A program made the translations under genes and the position numbers. A stretch of DNA of 64,000 nucleotides, taken from assembly GCF_036010505.1 (NCBI RefSeq), contig NZ_CP108569.1, positions 3,941,001 to 4,005,000 of the forward strand, in the 5' to 3' direction. Source of the DNA: Streptomyces sp. NBC_01197 (GTDB lineage Bacteria > Actinomycetota > Actinomycetes > Streptomycetales > Streptomycetaceae). The notes beneath the pieces were generated by a model. That model did no database searches. It was not told where the DNA came from and saw only the letters and a list, made by a program, of their open reading frames with translations. This document shows, piece by piece, positions 63,004 through 64,000 of the stretch (the first letter of the stretch is position 1; each line of letters opens with the position of its first letter).

Positions 63004-64000
63004 TCAGTGCGGGGCGACCGCTGGCTCCGGCAGATGCGCCGCCACGACCCGCGAACCGTGTCCGAGCGACGGATTGTTCTGTACGGGGGTGAGCCGCCGC
63101 CCCAGCCGCAGAGCCAGCATGGTGATCCCGAGGGAGAACACCACGAAGGTCGCGATGTACAGCAGATGCATCGACGCCCCCATCGGCCCGCCGACAGCGG
63201 GCCCGATGGCCAGGGCCAGCTGCTTGACCAGCGCGAACGCCGAGTTGTACTGACCGACCATGGAATCGGGCGCCAAATCGGCGACGAGCGGTGCGACGGT
63301 CGGGGACAGCATGGACTCACCGAGCCCGAACAGCGCGTACGTCGAGATGAACGCAGCCGTCGCCATGGCCTGGCTGCCGTGCCCCAGACCGGCGTATCCA
63401 GCGATGACCCAGGCGAAAGCCCAGATGAGACCCACCGCGGCGATCACCCGCGAGCGCCGCCGCTTCTCCACGACCTTCAGCACCACGAACTGCGCGACGA
63501 CAATCACCGCCGTATTGGCGGCCAGTGCGATTCCGAGCGTCGAGGGCTGAATTCCGGCGGCCTCGGTCCCGTAAGCGGCAAGCCCGGACTCGAATTGGCC
63601 ATAACAGGCGAAGAAGACGACAAAGCCGAGCACGCAGAGCTGCACCATGGCGCGGTGCTGCAGCAGCGCACGCACTCCGCCGCCCTTGGGCTGCGGAGCC
63701 AGTTCCAGCCCCGGAGCGCGCGGCAGCCGGACGGACGTGGCGATCCCGGCGAGCGCCAGGAACATCGCGGCCTCGATGGCGAAGAGCAGCGTGAAGCTGC
63801 CGGGCCGGCTCGCGTCGACGATCTGGCCGCCGACGAGTCCGCCGATACCGAGCGTCAGGTTCTGCAGAAAGAACTGCATGGTGAAGGCGCGGGTCCGGGT
63901 GGACGGGGTGGAGCACCAGACGATCATCGTGGCCAAGGAGGGCTGCATTACGGCCGTCCCCGCGCCGAGCAGGGCGGCAGACAGCACGACTGTCACCACG
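63004..64000 (-). CDS. MFS transporter (N-terminal end outside window)
   Basis: At least 331 residues of a 12-helix major facilitator. Visible are helices corresponding to roughly TM3 to TM12, a central loop (APGLELAPQPKGGG) and several Gly/Pro-rich helices such as LALAIGPAVGGPMGASMHLL. The C-terminal tail is short. The substrate is unknown; drug efflux is a common role for this group. Confidence 0.92.
   Translation of the reverse strand, partial: VVTVVLSAALLGAGTAVMQPSLATMIVWCSTPSTRTRAFTMQFFLQNLTLGIGGLVGGQIVDASRPGSFTLLFAIEAAMFLALAGIATSVRLPRAPGLELAPQPKGGGVRALLQHRAMVQLCVLGFVVFFACYGQFESGLAAYGTEAAGIQPSTLGIALAANTAVIVVAQFVVLKVVEKRRRSRVIAAVGLIWAFAWVIAGYAGLGHGSQAMATAAFISTYALFGLGESMLSPTVAPLVADLAPDSMVGQYNSAFALVKQLALAIGPAVGGPMGASMHLLYIATFVVFSLGITMLALRLGRRLTPVQNNPSLGHGSRVVAAHLPEPAVAPH

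Overview
The window is a piece of Streptomyces chromosome. The DNA is very GC-rich, codons end almost always in G or C, GTG starts are common, and the gene order (dnaX, purD, purC, lsr2-like, purS-purQ-purL, purF, purM, valine dehydrogenase, bldC, hrpA, DEAD-box helicase) is the conserved core order known from Streptomyces coelicolor around SCO4067-SCO4121. Most of the window is therefore ordinary core genome. The accessory interest is at the left edge and in several unusual proteins, repeats and leaders.

Left edge (1-3.3 kb): a LysR-type regulator fragment runs in from outside. Next comes a decayed integrative element between a degenerate copy of the tRNA-Ser 3' half (about 632-735) and the intact tRNA-Ser(GGA) at 3196-3280. 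Inside it are a 5'-truncated tyrosine integrase with two compensating frameshifts and a nested 1,110-bp non-autonomous transposon (808-1917). The transposon has 42-bp terminal inverted repeats, a CCGGC target duplication and a HAD-family hydrolase gene as its only cargo.

Purine region (3.3-26 kb): the SRP RNA and dnaX are followed by purD, a degenerate M48-like membrane protein, a DMFase-beta-like protein and purC. A minus-strand module follows (ABC ATPase, permease, histidine kinase, response regulator) bracketed by two identical tRNA-Gly(GCC) genes, then an Lsr2 paralogue and the coupled purS-purQ-purL operon, then purF and purM. Four 11-bp phased repeats lie between the divergent lsr2-like and purS genes.

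Middle (26-45 kb): DUF3073 protein, valine dehydrogenase, bldC, hrpA, a frameshifted membrane protein, a tRNA cluster (Phe, Asp, Glu), a membrane phosphoesterase, a minimal metallopeptidase, a DEAD-box helicase with tandem RGG-type repeats, a VOC protein, tRNA-Lys, a long gene-poor leader before a MerR-like regulator, a GvpU-like protein and initiator tRNA.

Right part (44.5-64 kb): a SpoIIE-type phosphatase, a ydaO-type c-di-AMP riboswitch in front of an M23 cell-wall peptidase, an aldo/keto reductase, a PrsW-like protease, TrmB, L-2-hydroxyglutarate oxidase, a TPR regulator, an asparagine-synthase-like protein with no glutaminase cysteine, a membrane-anchored ECF sigma factor fused to an NPCBM domain, a TetR regulator, a type II NADH dehydrogenase, a PAS-SpoIIE-HATPase phosphatase and an MFS transporter that leaves the window.
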